64,000 nucleotides of DNA from Haloplanus salinus. Its GTDB lineage: Archaea > Halobacteriota > Halobacteria > Halobacteriales > Haloferacaceae. Each line of letters begins with the position of its first letter. The first letter of the stretch is position 1. The position numbers were made by a program, and so were the translations under genes. The notes under the pieces are model-generated. The model ran no database searches. It saw only the letters and a program-made list of their open reading frames with translations, and had not been told where the DNA came from. The DNA is taken from the NCBI RefSeq assembly GCF_003336245.1, contig NZ_QPHM01000001.1:2905395-2969394 (forward strand), read 5' to 3'. Shown in pieces: positions 50,297 to 59,345 of this stretch.

Positions 50297-52954
50297 TTAG
50301 TTGACCTTTTGATAGAGGTCGACGATGTCGTCGAAGTCGAGCTGGCCGTTCTCGTTGAAGTCGTACGCCGACTTGTTCATCGTCACGCTGTCGGCGTCGA
50401 AGCTGCTGAAGAGGATCTCGATGTCCTCGTAGTCGAGGCGGCCGTTGCCGTTGAGGTCCTCGTAGAGGCCGTCGCCGTCGGGGTCGGTCGGTGCCGATCC
50501 GCCCGTGACCGTCGGCGGGCCGGTGACGAGGACGCCGGTGCGGGCGTTCGCGTCGATGGGGTTCCCGTCCTCGTTGTCCATCTGATTCACGCCGACCTGC
50601 AGGTCGGTCGTGCCGGTGCTGTCACCGCGGACGGTGAGGGTGGCGAGCGGGACGTGTCGGCCCCCGGCCTGGACGTTGCGGTCGGTGTCGGCGGCGCGAA
50701 TCGTCACCGCGGAGCCGTCGTTGCTCATGGAACTCTCGGTGAGTCCCAGACCCTCGGAGAACTCGACGCCGGTGATGCTCGCGACTTCGGGGTTCGAGAC
50801 CGAAACGGTGACCTCGGCGCCCGAGAAGCCGGTCGGGAGCGACGACGCCGTGAGCGCCACCTGCCCGGTCTGACCGTAGCCGACGGCCATCGAGTCCACG
50901 TCGACCTGCACGTTCGGCTGGAAGACGTAGAGACCGTCGTTGGGGTAGGAGCGGGCGGGACCGCCGAAGCCGTCCTCACAGCAGAGGACGCGACCGTCGC
51001 GCATCGCGTAGACGTTGTCGATGTTGCGGAGCGCGTCGTCGGCGTCCTGCGGCCCGTCGGTGAAGTCGGGGCCGACGATGACCGGTTCGAGCGTCGAGAC
51101 GTTGTGGTTCGGTTCGAGTTCGGCGCGGTAGACGACGCCGCCGTCGACGCGGTCCATCTGGACGTCGCCCGTCTCGTCCGCAAGGTCGTCGTTGAACTCC
51201 GAGATGCCGAAGTAGACGAAGTCGCCGGGACCGGCGTCGTCGACGCTGTCGACACCCTCGGCCTTGTTGAACTCGATGGAGGCGCCGATTTCCTTCGCGG
51301 CCGCTCGGGTCTCCAGGAAGGGGACGCGGCGGAGGTCCTCGTCGACGCCGTCGGGACCGTTGGCCTCGTACTGCGCGGCCCACTCGACGATCTCCTCGTT
51401 CGTGATGTAGTTCCGGTTACCGTTTTCGATGACGTCGAGGTCGGCCTCCTTGATCGCGGCCGCCGGGTCCTCCTGCCAGTCGGTGTCGGCGTGGGTTTCG
51501 AGGTAATCGACCTGGGTCACGTCGTCGTACTCGGCGATCCAGGATTCGACCTCGCCGTTGGCGGCGTGGCCGAGCGGAAGCCACTCGACTTCGAGGTTGG
51601 TGTCGGCCGGGGAGTTGCGCTGCCCGGCTTCCTCGGCGTTCACGGCGTCGTTCGTGATCTTCGGGGCGTAGAGCGTGCCCGCGATGTCGTCCGTGTTCTC
51701 GTAGCTCGGGATCGGCTCGTCGGCGACGAACTTGTAGATGCCCTTGCTGTCGCCGTCCGAACAGCCGTAGATAGTCTTTTGATCGCCCACGATGTCGGGC
51801 GCTTCCCAGGAAGCCCGGCCCGCGACGTAGTACTTCATCGGCTCCGGATCCTCGGCGGTCGGCTCGCGGATGTCGACGTGGTAGCCGTAGCGGTACGGGT
51901 TCGGGTAGACGTCGTCGATGGGCGTCGTCGCCAGGTTGGTGTCGCCGCTCTGGTCGGACTGCTCCGCGCCCAGGTAGTACGCGAGGAACTCGACGCCGGT
52001 CATCGCCCAGGAGCCCTGGATGTACCAGCCTTCGACCTCGTCGTACTCGTCGACCGCGCCCTGAATTTCCGAGGGGTTCGGCCGGTTCCAGAACTGGCAG
52101 GCGCCGAGGATGCCCTCGCCGCTGCCGGCCTCGACGACGTCGCCGACCGTGTTGGTCAGCGAGACGCGCGGGTGGGCGTAGTTCTCCTCGGAGGAGATCG
52201 GCGTCTCCCACGGGCTGAGGTCGCCGTAACAGTTGATCCGCGTCCCGCCGATATCGCGGAACGCATCCGTGTTCGGAAGGTTCATCGCGTCCTCGGGGTC
52301 GGCGCTCCACTCGCCGTTCTCGTCCTGGCTGATGAAGATCCGGGAGATGCACCCGGGACTGTTCTCCCAGTTGGTGAACAGGTACCCTTCCGTCCCGTCC
52401 TCGTCGGTCGCGACGAACTGGTTACAGTCGGGGTTGGTGCCCGCGCCGCCGTACTGCGTGCCCGCGAAGTTCTCCTGGTTGATGTCGGTGCCGTCCGGTG
52501 TCTGGGTTACGCCAATGCGTTCCTCGTCCCCGTTGATGGGCTGACGCCCCTGGAACAGGATCTCGTAATCGCCGACTTCGGAGCGGACCTGTCGCTGTTT
52601 CGCCTCGGTGTCGGGAATCCCGACTTCGGGGAAGTCGTCGTTGTTCCCGTCGAACTCGAAGTTGAAGCCGCTGAAGTAGCCGACCGCCGCGCGGTCGAAC
52701 GGCTTCTGGTTTTGCCCCTCGGGATGCTGGAGGCTGTACAGGAGCGAGCCGTCCTCGAAGACGAACGGTCCCGTCACCTCGGCCCCGAACGCCGTCGTCG
52801 AGAGGCGTTTGAGGCTCCCCTTGGCGCTCGGTGCGCCCGGCGTATCGCCCTCGGAAATTTCCGAATCGCTCGCGCTCGCGACGCCGGCGACGCTCGCGCC
52901 GAGCGCAGCGGCTGTAGACGTTGCCATCAGACTACGTCGAGTCAAATCGACCAT
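50297..52954 (-). CDS. Tat-exported PhoX-family phosphatase with cohesin-like and dockerin-like domains
   Basis: An 885-residue secreted protein. Residues 1-29 are a twin-arginine signal (LTRRSLMATSTAAALGA). Residues about 35-680 are a PhoX/DUF839 domain with the ligand motif RINCYGDLSPWETPISSEEN; PhoX enzymes are Ca/Fe-dependent alkaline phosphatases. Residues about 685-815 are a cohesin-like beta domain (VDVDSMAVGYGQTGQVALT). The last about 60 residues hold two Ca-binding dockerin-type loops, DLNGNGRLDYEDIEIL and DFNENGQLDFDDIVDL. It has a strong TATA box upstream. The next gene encodes a membrane-anchored cohesin-like domain, suggesting surface attachment. Phosphate-starvation control is likely from the family, not shown. 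Confidence 0.85.
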   Translation of the reverse strand: MVDLTRRSLMATSTAAALGASVAGVASASDSEISEGDTPGAPSAKGSLKRLSTTAFGAEVTGPFVFEDGSLLYSLQHPEGQNQKPFDRAAVGYFSGFNFEFDGNNDDFPEVGIPDTEAKQRQVRSEVGDYEILFQGRQPINGDEERIGVTQTPDGTDINQENFAGTQYGGAGTNPDCNQFVATDEDGTEGYLFTNWENSPGCISRIFISQDENGEWSADPEDAMNLPNTDAFRDIGGTRINCYGDLSPWETPISSEENYAHPRVSLTNTVGDVVEAGSGEGILGACQFWNRPNPSEIQGAVDEYDEVEGWYIQGSWAMTGVEFLAYYLGAEQSDQSGDTNLATTPIDDVYPNPYRYGYHVDIREPTAEDPEPMKYYVAGRASWEAPDIVGDQKTIYGCSDGDSKGIYKFVADEPIPSYENTDDIAGTLYAPKITNDAVNAEEAGQRNSPADTNLEVEWLPLGHAANGEVESWIAEYDDVTQVDYLETHADTDWQEDPAAAIKEADLDVIENGNRNYITNEEIVEWAAQYEANGPDGVDEDLRRVPFLETRAAAKEIGASIEFNKAEGVDSVDDAGPGDFVYFGISEFNDDLADETGDVQMDRVDGGVVYRAELEPNHNVSTLEPVIVGPDFTDGPQDADDALRNIDNVYAMRDGRVLCCEDGFGGPARSYPNDGLYVFQPNVQVDVDSMAVGYGQTGQVALTASSLPTGFSGAEVTVSVSNPEVASITGVEFSEGLGLTESSMSNDGSAVTIRAADTDRNVQAGGRHVPLATLTVRGDSTGTTDLQVGVNQMDNEDGNPIDANARTGVLVTGPPTVTGGSAPTDPDGDGLYEDLNGNGRLDYEDIEILFSSFDADSVTMNKSAYDFNENGQLDFDDIVDLYQKVN

Positions 52955-52987
52955 GCAAGTGAACCGGGGGAGGGCTTCGTAAAAGAC

Positions 52988-52997
52988 CTTTATATTG
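52988..52997 (-). promoter_or_regulatory. TATA box of the PhoX-family gene
   Basis: On the minus strand CAATATAAAG, about 39 bases before ATG 52954. The surrounding 40 bases are unusually AT-rich for this chromosome. Confidence 0.65.
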
Positions 52998-53230
52998 CGG
53001 ATACGTTGATAGAAATAAATTGCGGAGCGACGGGTGTGGTTGGGTCACTCACAGTACCTCTCCCCAGGCGTACGGTGCCTGTCTCGACGGGTACGTGCCT
53101 CCCCGCTCGTACTCGCTCCCGATCCGACGGTTCGTCGCCGGCGACGCGCCTCTGGGAGCCGGATCGAGTCCGGTGACGGCGGGCGTCGCCGTCCCGACCG
53201 GTCGTCACATCTCCCGATTAGCGGATTCGG

Positions 53231-53238
53231 TATATAAA
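53231..53238. promoter_or_regulatory. Strong orphan TATA element
   Basis: tatataaa reads as a TATA box on either strand (TTTATATA on minus). On the minus strand it would start transcription near 53207, upstream of the phoX promoter. On the plus strand it would start near 53262, antisense to trkH. No confident gene matches either. Confidence 0.4.
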
Positions 53239-53267
53239 GTCGACCCTCCGATTTTCAGCGCTGATTT

Positions 53268-54872
53268 TCACTGCCGCCAGTACTCCGGCGTCAGGCAGAC
53301 CAACACGGGGAGGATTTCGAGGCGGCCGAGCCACATCAGGGCGACCATGAACAGCTTCGAGGGAGCGGAGAAGTCGAGGTAACTCCCCATCGGGCCGACG
53401 AGGCCGAACCCCGGCCCGACGTTGCCGAGGGTGGCGGCGGCGGCGCTCATCGCCTCCAACACCGACAGGGAGGGGCCGCTCCGGCCGGCGTCCAGAAAGA
53501 GTAGCCCCGACGCGACGAAGAACACGACTAGATACAGCAGGGTGAACGCGTAGATGCCACGGATCGCCCGCTCGTCGACCGTCCGGCCGCCGAGACGCAC
53601 CGGGCGGACGGCCTCCGGATGCGCCGTCGTGAACAGCTCCCGCCGGATGGATTTCAGGATGACGTACCAGCGGACGACCTTGATCCCCCCGCCGGTCGAG
53701 CCGGCCGACCCGCCGATGAACATGCCAAAGAGGAGGAGATACTGCGCCGACGGTCCCCACGCGTTGAAGTCGATGCTGGCGTAGCCCGTCGTCGTCACGA
53801 GCGAGACGACTTGGAAGGCGGCGTGTCGCAGCGCCGGCTCGACGGTCCCGATCAGCGTCGCCCGAACCCCGGCGAGATACGTCGAGTCGTAGGTCGCCCC
53901 CGGCGGGGCGAACGTCGCCACGCCGTTCCCGACGAACAGGAGCGCGGCGACCAGTCCCGTGAGGACGGCCATCGCGCCGACGTAAAACCGGAACTCCGAG
54001 TCGCCGGGGAGGCGTTTCGGTTCGCCCGTCAACGCGTGCCAGAACAGCGCGAAGTTCGTCCCCGCGGCGATCATGAACGGGATAATCAGCCACTGGACGG
54101 CCGCGGAGAAGGCCTCGATACTCCGAGCTTCGGGCGAGAACCCGCCGGTCGGCATCGTCGTCAGCCCGTGCGAGACGGCGTTGTACGCGTCCATCGCCGG
54201 CGCCATCCCGCCGACGTGGAGCCCGTAGAGCAGGAGAATCTCCAGTACCGTGAAGCCGAGATACGCGCCCCAGAGCGCCCGCGCCGTCTCCGCGATGCGC
54301 GGCGTGAGCTTCTCGATGCCCGGTCCCGGCGCCTCCGCGTCCATCAACTGCGCGCCGCCGACGGAGAGTTCGGGGAGGATGGCCACCGCGAGGACGACGA
54401 TGCCCATGCCACCGAGCCACTGAGTGAGCTGTCGCCAGAGCATGATCCCGTGGCCGTGGGCGTCGAGCGAAATCCGTCCGAGGACCGTCGCCCCCGTCGT
54501 GGTGAAGCCGCTCATGCTCTCGAACAGCGCGTTCGCGGGGTTCGCGAGCGTCGACTCGGGCGCCGTCGCCGGGACGAACCCCGGCAGGCCGTGGGCCTCG
54601 ATCAGGTACGGGAGCGCCCCGATCAGCGACACCGCGAGCCACGTCGCGCCAACCATCAGAAAGCCCTCGCGGGCGCCGATATCGGGGTCGGGACGCAGGC
54701 GTTCTAGCCCCCCGCCGACGGCGACAGTGACGAGCATCGTCACGAGAAAGGGGGCGACCGACTCGCCGTACGCGACGGCGACCGCCAACGGAATCGCCAG
54801 CGGGACGGCGAGATATTTCAGCACACTCCCGACGAGACTGAGACTCGCCCGGTAGTCGACACGAATGGCCAT
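53268..54872 (-). CDS. trkH: TrkH-family potassium uptake protein
   Basis: A 534-residue polytopic channel-like subunit. Selectivity-filter segments typical of TrkH/KtrB occur after each M1-P-M2 unit: SGFTTTGATVL, SHGLTTMPTGGFS, VSLVTTTGYASIDF and AATLGNVGPGFG. The central gate loop and the phrase GGSAGSTGGGIKVVRW are also family hallmarks. It imports K+, central to the salt-in strategy of haloarchaea, under control of the cytoplasmic RCK protein TrkA encoded directly upstream on the same strand, 58 bases away. Confidence 0.95.
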   Translation of the reverse strand: MAIRVDYRASLSLVGSVLKYLAVPLAIPLAVAVAYGESVAPFLVTMLVTVAVGGGLERLRPDPDIGAREGFLMVGATWLAVSLIGALPYLIEAHGLPGFVPATAPESTLANPANALFESMSGFTTTGATVLGRISLDAHGHGIMLWRQLTQWLGGMGIVVLAVAILPELSVGGAQLMDAEAPGPGIEKLTPRIAETARALWGAYLGFTVLEILLLYGLHVGGMAPAMDAYNAVSHGLTTMPTGGFSPEARSIEAFSAAVQWLIIPFMIAAGTNFALFWHALTGEPKRLPGDSEFRFYVGAMAVLTGLVAALLFVGNGVATFAPPGATYDSTYLAGVRATLIGTVEPALRHAAFQVVSLVTTTGYASIDFNAWGPSAQYLLLFGMFIGGSAGSTGGGIKVVRWYVILKSIRRELFTTAHPEAVRPVRLGGRTVDERAIRGIYAFTLLYLVVFFVASGLLFLDAGRSGPSLSVLEAMSAAAATLGNVGPGFGLVGPMGSYLDFSAPSKLFMVALMWLGRLEILPVLVCLTPEYWRQ

Positions 54873-54930
54873 CGAGAGGTTCGGTCCGTCGGTGACTCGT
54901 GCAGGGGCTTGAAACTGCTGATAATCGCCG

Positions 54931-56268
54931 CTACAGCTTCGGCGTCACCTCGTCGAGCACGCAGGCGTCGAGGAAGACGACGACGTGATCGCCGCGTTCG
55001 AGAACGGTGTCGCCTCGGGGGGTGATGAACTGGTCGTCGCGGGTGATGGCGCCGATGACGACGCCGGCGGGCAGGTCGGCGACCGACTCGTGGATCGGCC
55101 GACCCGCGAGGACGCTCTCCCCGTCGATCTCTACCTCGAGCACCTCGGCGCGGTCGCTCTCGATGATCGCGACGTTCTCCGCGCCGCCGTCGCGGGTGAA
55201 ACGGGTGATCTCCTCGGCCACCACCTCGCGCGGGTTGACGCCCACGTCGACGCCCACCGTCTCGAACAGTTCGACGTACTCCGTGGTGTCGATGATCGCC
55301 ACCGTCCGGTCGACGCCGAGCCGCCGCGCTAAGAGCGAGACGAGGAGGTTCTTCTCGTCGGAGTCCAGTGCCGCGACGACGAAGTCGGCGTCGCCGACGT
55401 GTTCGCGCTCCAGGAAGTCCATGTCGGTAGCGTCGTTCTCCATCACGACGGCGCTCGGGAGGTCCTCGGCGAGCTGCCGGGCGCGGTCGCCGTCGCGTTC
55501 GATCAGCCGCGGCTTGAACCCGCGGTCACCGAGCAGCCTGGCGACGTGGTAGCCGATTTCGCTCCCGCCGACGATCACCACCTCCTCCGCCGTGCCCGGC
55601 GGCTCCTCGGGCGCGATAGTGGTCGCGAACTCCCGTACCGCCTTGGGGTTCCCGATCACCACCACCCGGTCGCGCTCGTGAAGCACCGAGTCCCCGCGGG
55701 CGATTTCGAGTTCGTCGTCCCGGAGGATGGCGGCGAAGGTGAGCTGTTCGAACCGATCGGCCTCGGCGACGGTCTGATCCCGCACGGGGCTGCCCGGCGG
55801 AATCTCGAACTCCGCCATCTGGACGCGCCCGTCCGCGAAGGAGTCCACGTCGCGGGCGGCCGGAATGCCGACCACGCGGACGATTGACTCCGCGGCCAGC
55901 AGGTTCGTACAGACCATGAAGTCGATGCCGAACGCCCGCTCGGAGCGCTCCCACGTCCGGAGATACTCCGTGTTCTTCACGCGGGCGACGGTGAACGCGT
56001 CGCTCACCGCGCGGGCCGTCGCACAGACGACGATGTTCGTCTCGTCGTCGTCGGTGCTGGCGATTACCATGTCGGCCTCGTCGATGCCCGCCTCGTCCAG
56101 CGTCGAGAGCGACGTCCCGTCGCCCCCGACGGTCAGCACGTCGAGAGAGTACGTCAGGTCGTCGACACGATCGCCGTCCCGATCGACGACGACGATGTCG
56201 TGGGTGTCGGCGAGGTCGGCCGCGATGCTCGACCCGACCTGCCCCGCCCCGACGATGATCACGCGCAC
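54931..56268 (-). CDS. trkA: Trk potassium transport regulatory protein TrkA
   Basis: A 445-residue RCK regulator with two tandem units, each TrkA-N (NAD-binding) plus TrkA-C. First unit: VIIVGAGQVGSSIAADL, VVDRDGDRV, GDGTSLSTLDEAGI; second: EEVVIVGGSEIGYHVARLL, LIERDGDRA, ENDATDMDFLEREHV. The start was taken as GTG 56268 because VRVIIVGAGQVGSS is the family N-terminus; ATG 56310 would add 14 unmatched residues. It gates TrkH in response to nucleotide binding. Upstream member of a trkA-trkH unit. Confidence 0.93.
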   Translation of the reverse strand: MRVIIVGAGQVGSSIAADLADTHDIVVVDRDGDRVDDLTYSLDVLTVGGDGTSLSTLDEAGIDEADMVIASTDDDETNIVVCATARAVSDAFTVARVKNTEYLRTWERSERAFGIDFMVCTNLLAAESIVRVVGIPAARDVDSFADGRVQMAEFEIPPGSPVRDQTVAEADRFEQLTFAAILRDDELEIARGDSVLHERDRVVVIGNPKAVREFATTIAPEEPPGTAEEVVIVGGSEIGYHVARLLGDRGFKPRLIERDGDRARQLAEDLPSAVVMENDATDMDFLEREHVGDADFVVAALDSDEKNLLVSLLARRLGVDRTVAIIDTTEYVELFETVGVDVGVNPREVVAEEITRFTRDGGAENVAIIESDRAEVLEVEIDGESVLAGRPIHESVADLPAGVVIGAITRDDQFITPRGDTVLERGDHVVVFLDACVLDEVTPKL

Positions 56269-56329
56269 GCCGCATCGCTCCTGACCATGCACGCTACTGC
56301 GAACGCCCACCGTTTCACGATTTCGTTTC

Positions 56330-56869
56330 CTACACCCCGCCCGGCGCCTCGTGAACGACGAGTTCTACCTCGCGGCGTCGTCCCTCGACGTCCGCGACGA
56401 TGCGCTCGACGACGCGTTCGGCCTCCTCGACGAGGATCGGCTTCACCTTCCGGACCACCCAGTCGAGCGAGACGAACCGCGGCAGGTCGAGGGTGCCACC
56501 CCCGACGGAGTCGGGGTCGAACACGACTTCGAGGTGGACGCGGCAGGCGGCGTCGGTGTCGTCGGGCAGCCCCTCAGGCACCGGGTCGAGCGGTTCGACC
56601 CGCCAGTCGCCACGGGCGTCGATGTCCTCGGTCACCCGCCAGTCGAGGCGCGTCGGCGGGTCGGCGTCCGTCACCTCGGTACGAGCGGTGTAGGAGAGCT
56701 TCCACCACGCGAAGCGCAGGCGATACGTCGTCCCCGGCGACCCGTCGCCGTTCGCGGTCACGCCGGTCAGGTACTTCGAGTACCGGGCGTAGCGCGGGAA
56801 ATCCACGAGGAAGTCGTACACCGCCCCGGGCGCAAGGCAGACGACCGTACTGACGTGGATTCGGTCCAC
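56330..56869 (-). CDS. SRPBCC (START-like) superfamily protein
   Basis: A 179-residue protein of the polyketide cyclase/coenzyme Q-binding Coq10-like fold: IHVSTVVCLAPGAVYDFLVD, FPRYARYSKYLTGVTANG, then LDWRVTEDIDARGDWRVEPL and a long C-terminal helix VKPILVEEAERVVERIVAD that would close the hydrophobic cavity. Probably binds a lipid or quinone-like ligand. It sits 61 bases upstream of trkA on the same strand. No catalytic residues can be assigned. Confidence 0.82.
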   Translation of the reverse strand: MDRIHVSTVVCLAPGAVYDFLVDFPRYARYSKYLTGVTANGDGSPGTTYRLRFAWWKLSYTARTEVTDADPPTRLDWRVTEDIDARGDWRVEPLDPVPEGLPDDTDAACRVHLEVVFDPDSVGGGTLDLPRFVSLDWVVRKVKPILVEEAERVVERIVADVEGRRREVELVVHEAPGGV

Positions 56870-56952
56870 GGGGGTCCCTTGGAGCGAATCGTGGTAAGCG
56901 TTCCGCGCCGACGAGGACGACGGTTTTCACGCGCCCACCCCTTCGATCACCC

Positions 56953-57687
56953 GTGCCCAGTCCGTTCGCCCGTGCCCTCCGCGACCAGCATCGCGACGAA
57001 CGCGACGCGCCGCTCCGCGTCCACGGGGACGACGAGTGCCGCGAACATCCGGTCGAGGCGTTCTACTTCGGCGACCCGACCGGCGGCGACGCCTTCCCGT
57101 GGATCGAGTCGTGGCTCGACGGACCCTTGCTCGACGTCGGCGCCGGCGTCGGCCGCGACGCGCGCTACTTTCAGGCGCAGTTCGAGACGGTGGCCGTCGA
57201 GGTGAGCGACGCGCTGGTCGAGACGATGCGCGACCGCGGCGTCGACGACGCCCGTCGGGGCGACCTGTTCGCCCTCCCCGAGACGCTGCCGGCCGACCGG
57301 TTCCGGTCGGTCCTGATCCGCGGGACGCAGCTCGGCCTCGCGGGGTCGACCGACCGGCTCCGAGGGACGCTCGCCGACCTCGACGTCGTGACGAGGGCCG
57401 ACGCGACGGCCGTCGTCGACGGCTACGACCCCGCCCACCCGGGGACGGCCGACCTGATCGGCTACCGCGACGACCCGCGGGACGGTCTCGCCCGTCGCAC
57501 GATCCGGTTCGAGTACGCGGGGGAGCGCGGCGACCCGCTCGAGTTCCTCCTGTTCGGGCCCGACCGACTGCGGGCGGCCGCTTCCGACGCCGGGTGGACG
57601 GTCGCCGCGGTGGACGCTCCGTCGACGGCCGACACCGGGTACTACCGGGCGGCGCTGCGGCGGGGTCAGAGCGGGTCGCCGCAGTAG
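56953..57687 (+). CDS. Class I SAM-dependent methyltransferase
   Basis: A 244-residue Rossmann-type methyltransferase. Motif I is PLLDVGAGVGRDARYF around residue 62, the acidic end of beta 2 is VAVEVSDALVETM, and motif IV is poorly kept (VLIRGTQLGLAGST). The N-terminus has HPVEAFYFGDPTGGDAFPWI. Start is GTG 56953. Substrate unknown; the organisation resembles haloarchaeal small-molecule methyltransferases. Its end overlaps a short minus-strand frame by 22 bases. Confidence 0.85.
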   Translation: MPSPFARALRDQHRDERDAPLRVHGDDECREHPVEAFYFGDPTGGDAFPWIESWLDGPLLDVGAGVGRDARYFQAQFETVAVEVSDALVETMRDRGVDDARRGDLFALPETLPADRFRSVLIRGTQLGLAGSTDRLRGTLADLDVVTRADATAVVDGYDPAHPGTADLIGYRDDPRDGLARRTIRFEYAGERGDPLEFLLFGPDRLRAAASDAGWTVAAVDAPSTADTGYYRAALRRGQSGSPQ

Positions 57688-57839
57688 TCACCGGTCCCGC
57701 CCACGGCCGTCCGCCAGCCACACTGCGGACGGTTCACGCGCGTCGACCCCGCGTCCCCGTCGTCGTCCCCGAGCGCCGACGCGGCGCCGAGGACGGCAGT
57801 ACCGAGAAAAGTGGCCAGAAACCAGCCGAGAGGCCCCAT
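57666..57839 (-). CDS. Small membrane protein, unknown
   Basis: A 57-residue frame starting MGPLGWFLATFLGTAVLG, one hydrophobic helix followed by an acidic patch GDDDGDAG and a C-terminal part with two Cys (PQCGWR, DYCGDPL). ATG 57839 or 57848 could serve. It overlaps the methyltransferase 3' end by 22 bases. The layout is plausible for a haloarchaeal small membrane protein, but nothing independent confirms it. Confidence 0.4.
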   Translation of the reverse strand: MGPLGWFLATFLGTAVLGAASALGDDDGDAGSTRVNRPQCGWRTAVGGTGDYCGDPL

Positions 57840-57985
57840 CACGAGCAAGTCGACGGCGATGACGGCGACCGAGCAGGGCGTAGAGCACGAGTTCCGCCCC
57901 CCGCGTCGTGGCCGAGTTTACACCACTCACCGGAAAGCGCCTTCCGGAGACGCAAGTCGTGACTGCACCGACCCGACGGAGGAGG

Positions 57986-57992
57986 CTTAAGA
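57986..57992 (+). promoter_or_regulatory. TATA box of coaBC
   Basis: cttaaga centred 28 bases before ATG 58017, predicting a leaderless mRNA. Confidence 0.6.
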
Positions 57993-58016
57993 CCCTCGCC
58001 GCGGAAGTGTGGACGA

Positions 58017-59195
58017 ATGCTTGCCGACACCAACGTCGCCCTCGGCGTCACGGGGAGCATCGCGGCGGTGACGACGGTGGAACTCGCCCACGAGCTCCGC
58101 CGGCAGGGGGCGAACGTCCGCGCCGTCACGACGCCGGGCGCCGAGGGCATCCTCCACCCGTGGGCGCTCCAGTTCGCGACCGACCGCGCCCCGGTGACGG
58201 AGATCACGGGCGCCGTCGAGCACGTCGCCCTCTGCGGGCGCGAGGGGTGGGCGGACGTGCTCCTGATCGCTCCCGCGACCGCGAACACCGTCGGGAAGAT
58301 CGCCGCCGCGGTCGACGACACGCCCGTGACGACGTGTGCGACCACCGCCCTAGGCGCCGGCGTGCCGGTCGTCGTCGCCCCCGCGATGCACGAACCTATG
58401 TACGACCACCCCGGCGTCCTCGACGCCATCTCCACCGTCGAATCGTGGGGTGTCGACTTCGTGGACCCGCGGATCGAGGAGGGGAAGGCAAAGATCGCGA
58501 GCGAGGACGCCATCGTGACCGCGACGGCGCGGGCGACGACGCCCGCGACGCTCGCGGACCGGCACGTCGTCGTCACGAGCGGCGCGACGACGGAGTCGGT
58601 CGACCCGATCCGGACGCTCTCGAACCGCGCGTCGGGGCGAACCGGTCGCGCCGTCGCCCGCGCCTGTTACGTCCGTGGCGCGGACGTGACGCTCGTCCAC
58701 GACGGCCCGAAGGTCCCCTACGCCGACGTACGCCGGGTCGAAAGCGCGTCGGAGATGCTCGACGCCGCGTCGTCCGCGGTCCGTGGCGACGGCGACCCCG
58801 CCGACGCCCTCGTCTCGGCCGCCGCGATCTCCGATTTCACGGTCGAGACGGCGTCGGCGAAGATCCGGTCGGGCGAGTCCCTGACGCTCGATCTGGAGCC
58901 GACGCCGAAGCTCCTCGACGCGGTGCGGGACGCCCACCCCGACCTCACCATGGTCGGGTTCAAGGCCGAGACGAGCGGCGACGACGACGCGCTGCTCGGT
59001 CGGGCGCGGGACCTTCGCGATCGGGTTGGCCTCGCGTTCGTCGTCGCAAACGACGCCACCGTGATGGGCGCCGACGAGACGCGGGCGCTGTTCGTCTTCG
59101 ACGAACGAACGGAGACGTACGCGGGATCGAAGGCCGGCCTCGGCGGCCGCGTCGCCGACGCACTCGGGGCGGCGCTCGGCGACGGGGCGCCGTAA
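58017..59195 (+). CDS. coaBC: Phosphopantothenoylcysteine decarboxylase / phosphopantothenate-cysteine ligase
   Basis: A 392-residue bifunctional coenzyme A synthesis enzyme. CoaC half: ALGVTGSIAAVTTVELA (flavin loop), ADVLLIAPATANTVGKIAAA and VVVAPAMHEPMYDHP, in which His stands where bacterial enzymes have Asn in PAMN. CoaB half from about residue 185: HVVVTSGATTESVDPIRTLS, NRASGRTGRAVARA and PTPKLLDAVRDAHPD. It adds Cys to phosphopantothenate and decarboxylates the product. Own promoter with a TATA box 28 bases upstream. Confidence 0.94.
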   Translation: MLADTNVALGVTGSIAAVTTVELAHELRRQGANVRAVTTPGAEGILHPWALQFATDRAPVTEITGAVEHVALCGREGWADVLLIAPATANTVGKIAAAVDDTPVTTCATTALGAGVPVVVAPAMHEPMYDHPGVLDAISTVESWGVDFVDPRIEEGKAKIASEDAIVTATARATTPATLADRHVVVTSGATTESVDPIRTLSNRASGRTGRAVARACYVRGADVTLVHDGPKVPYADVRRVESASEMLDAASSAVRGDGDPADALVSAAAISDFTVETASAKIRSGESLTLDLEPTPKLLDAVRDAHPDLTMVGFKAETSGDDDALLGRARDLRDRVGLAFVVANDATVMGADETRALFVFDERTETYAGSKAGLGGRVADALGAALGDGAP

Positions 59196-59345
59196 GTTGG
59201 TCCGATGCGCCGACTGAACGCGCGGAACGATCACGATGCCGCGGACTACCGTATAGCAATAGTTATGAAACCAGAACCGAACGATACAGGGTGATACGCA
59301 TGCACAGGGGAGCCACCGCTGGAATCATCGGAGGTCGTCTACCTG

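Larger units (their letters stand above)
52955..53267. other. Intergenic region between phoX-like gene and trkH
   Basis: These 313 bases hold the phoX TATA box (52988-52997) and a second, very strong TATA-like element tatataaa at 53231-53238. The stretch between is GC-rich, with a 72-codon minus-strand frame (52990-53208, GTG start) rich in Arg that I do not trust as protein. A small RNA is possible. Confidence 0.4.

Noticed and set aside
50255..53176. A very long plus-strand open frame of 973 codons
   Set aside because: It is the antisense of the PhoX-family gene. High GC with Asp/Val-rich codons keeps the opposite strand free of stops. The composition is unnatural and no motif is present.
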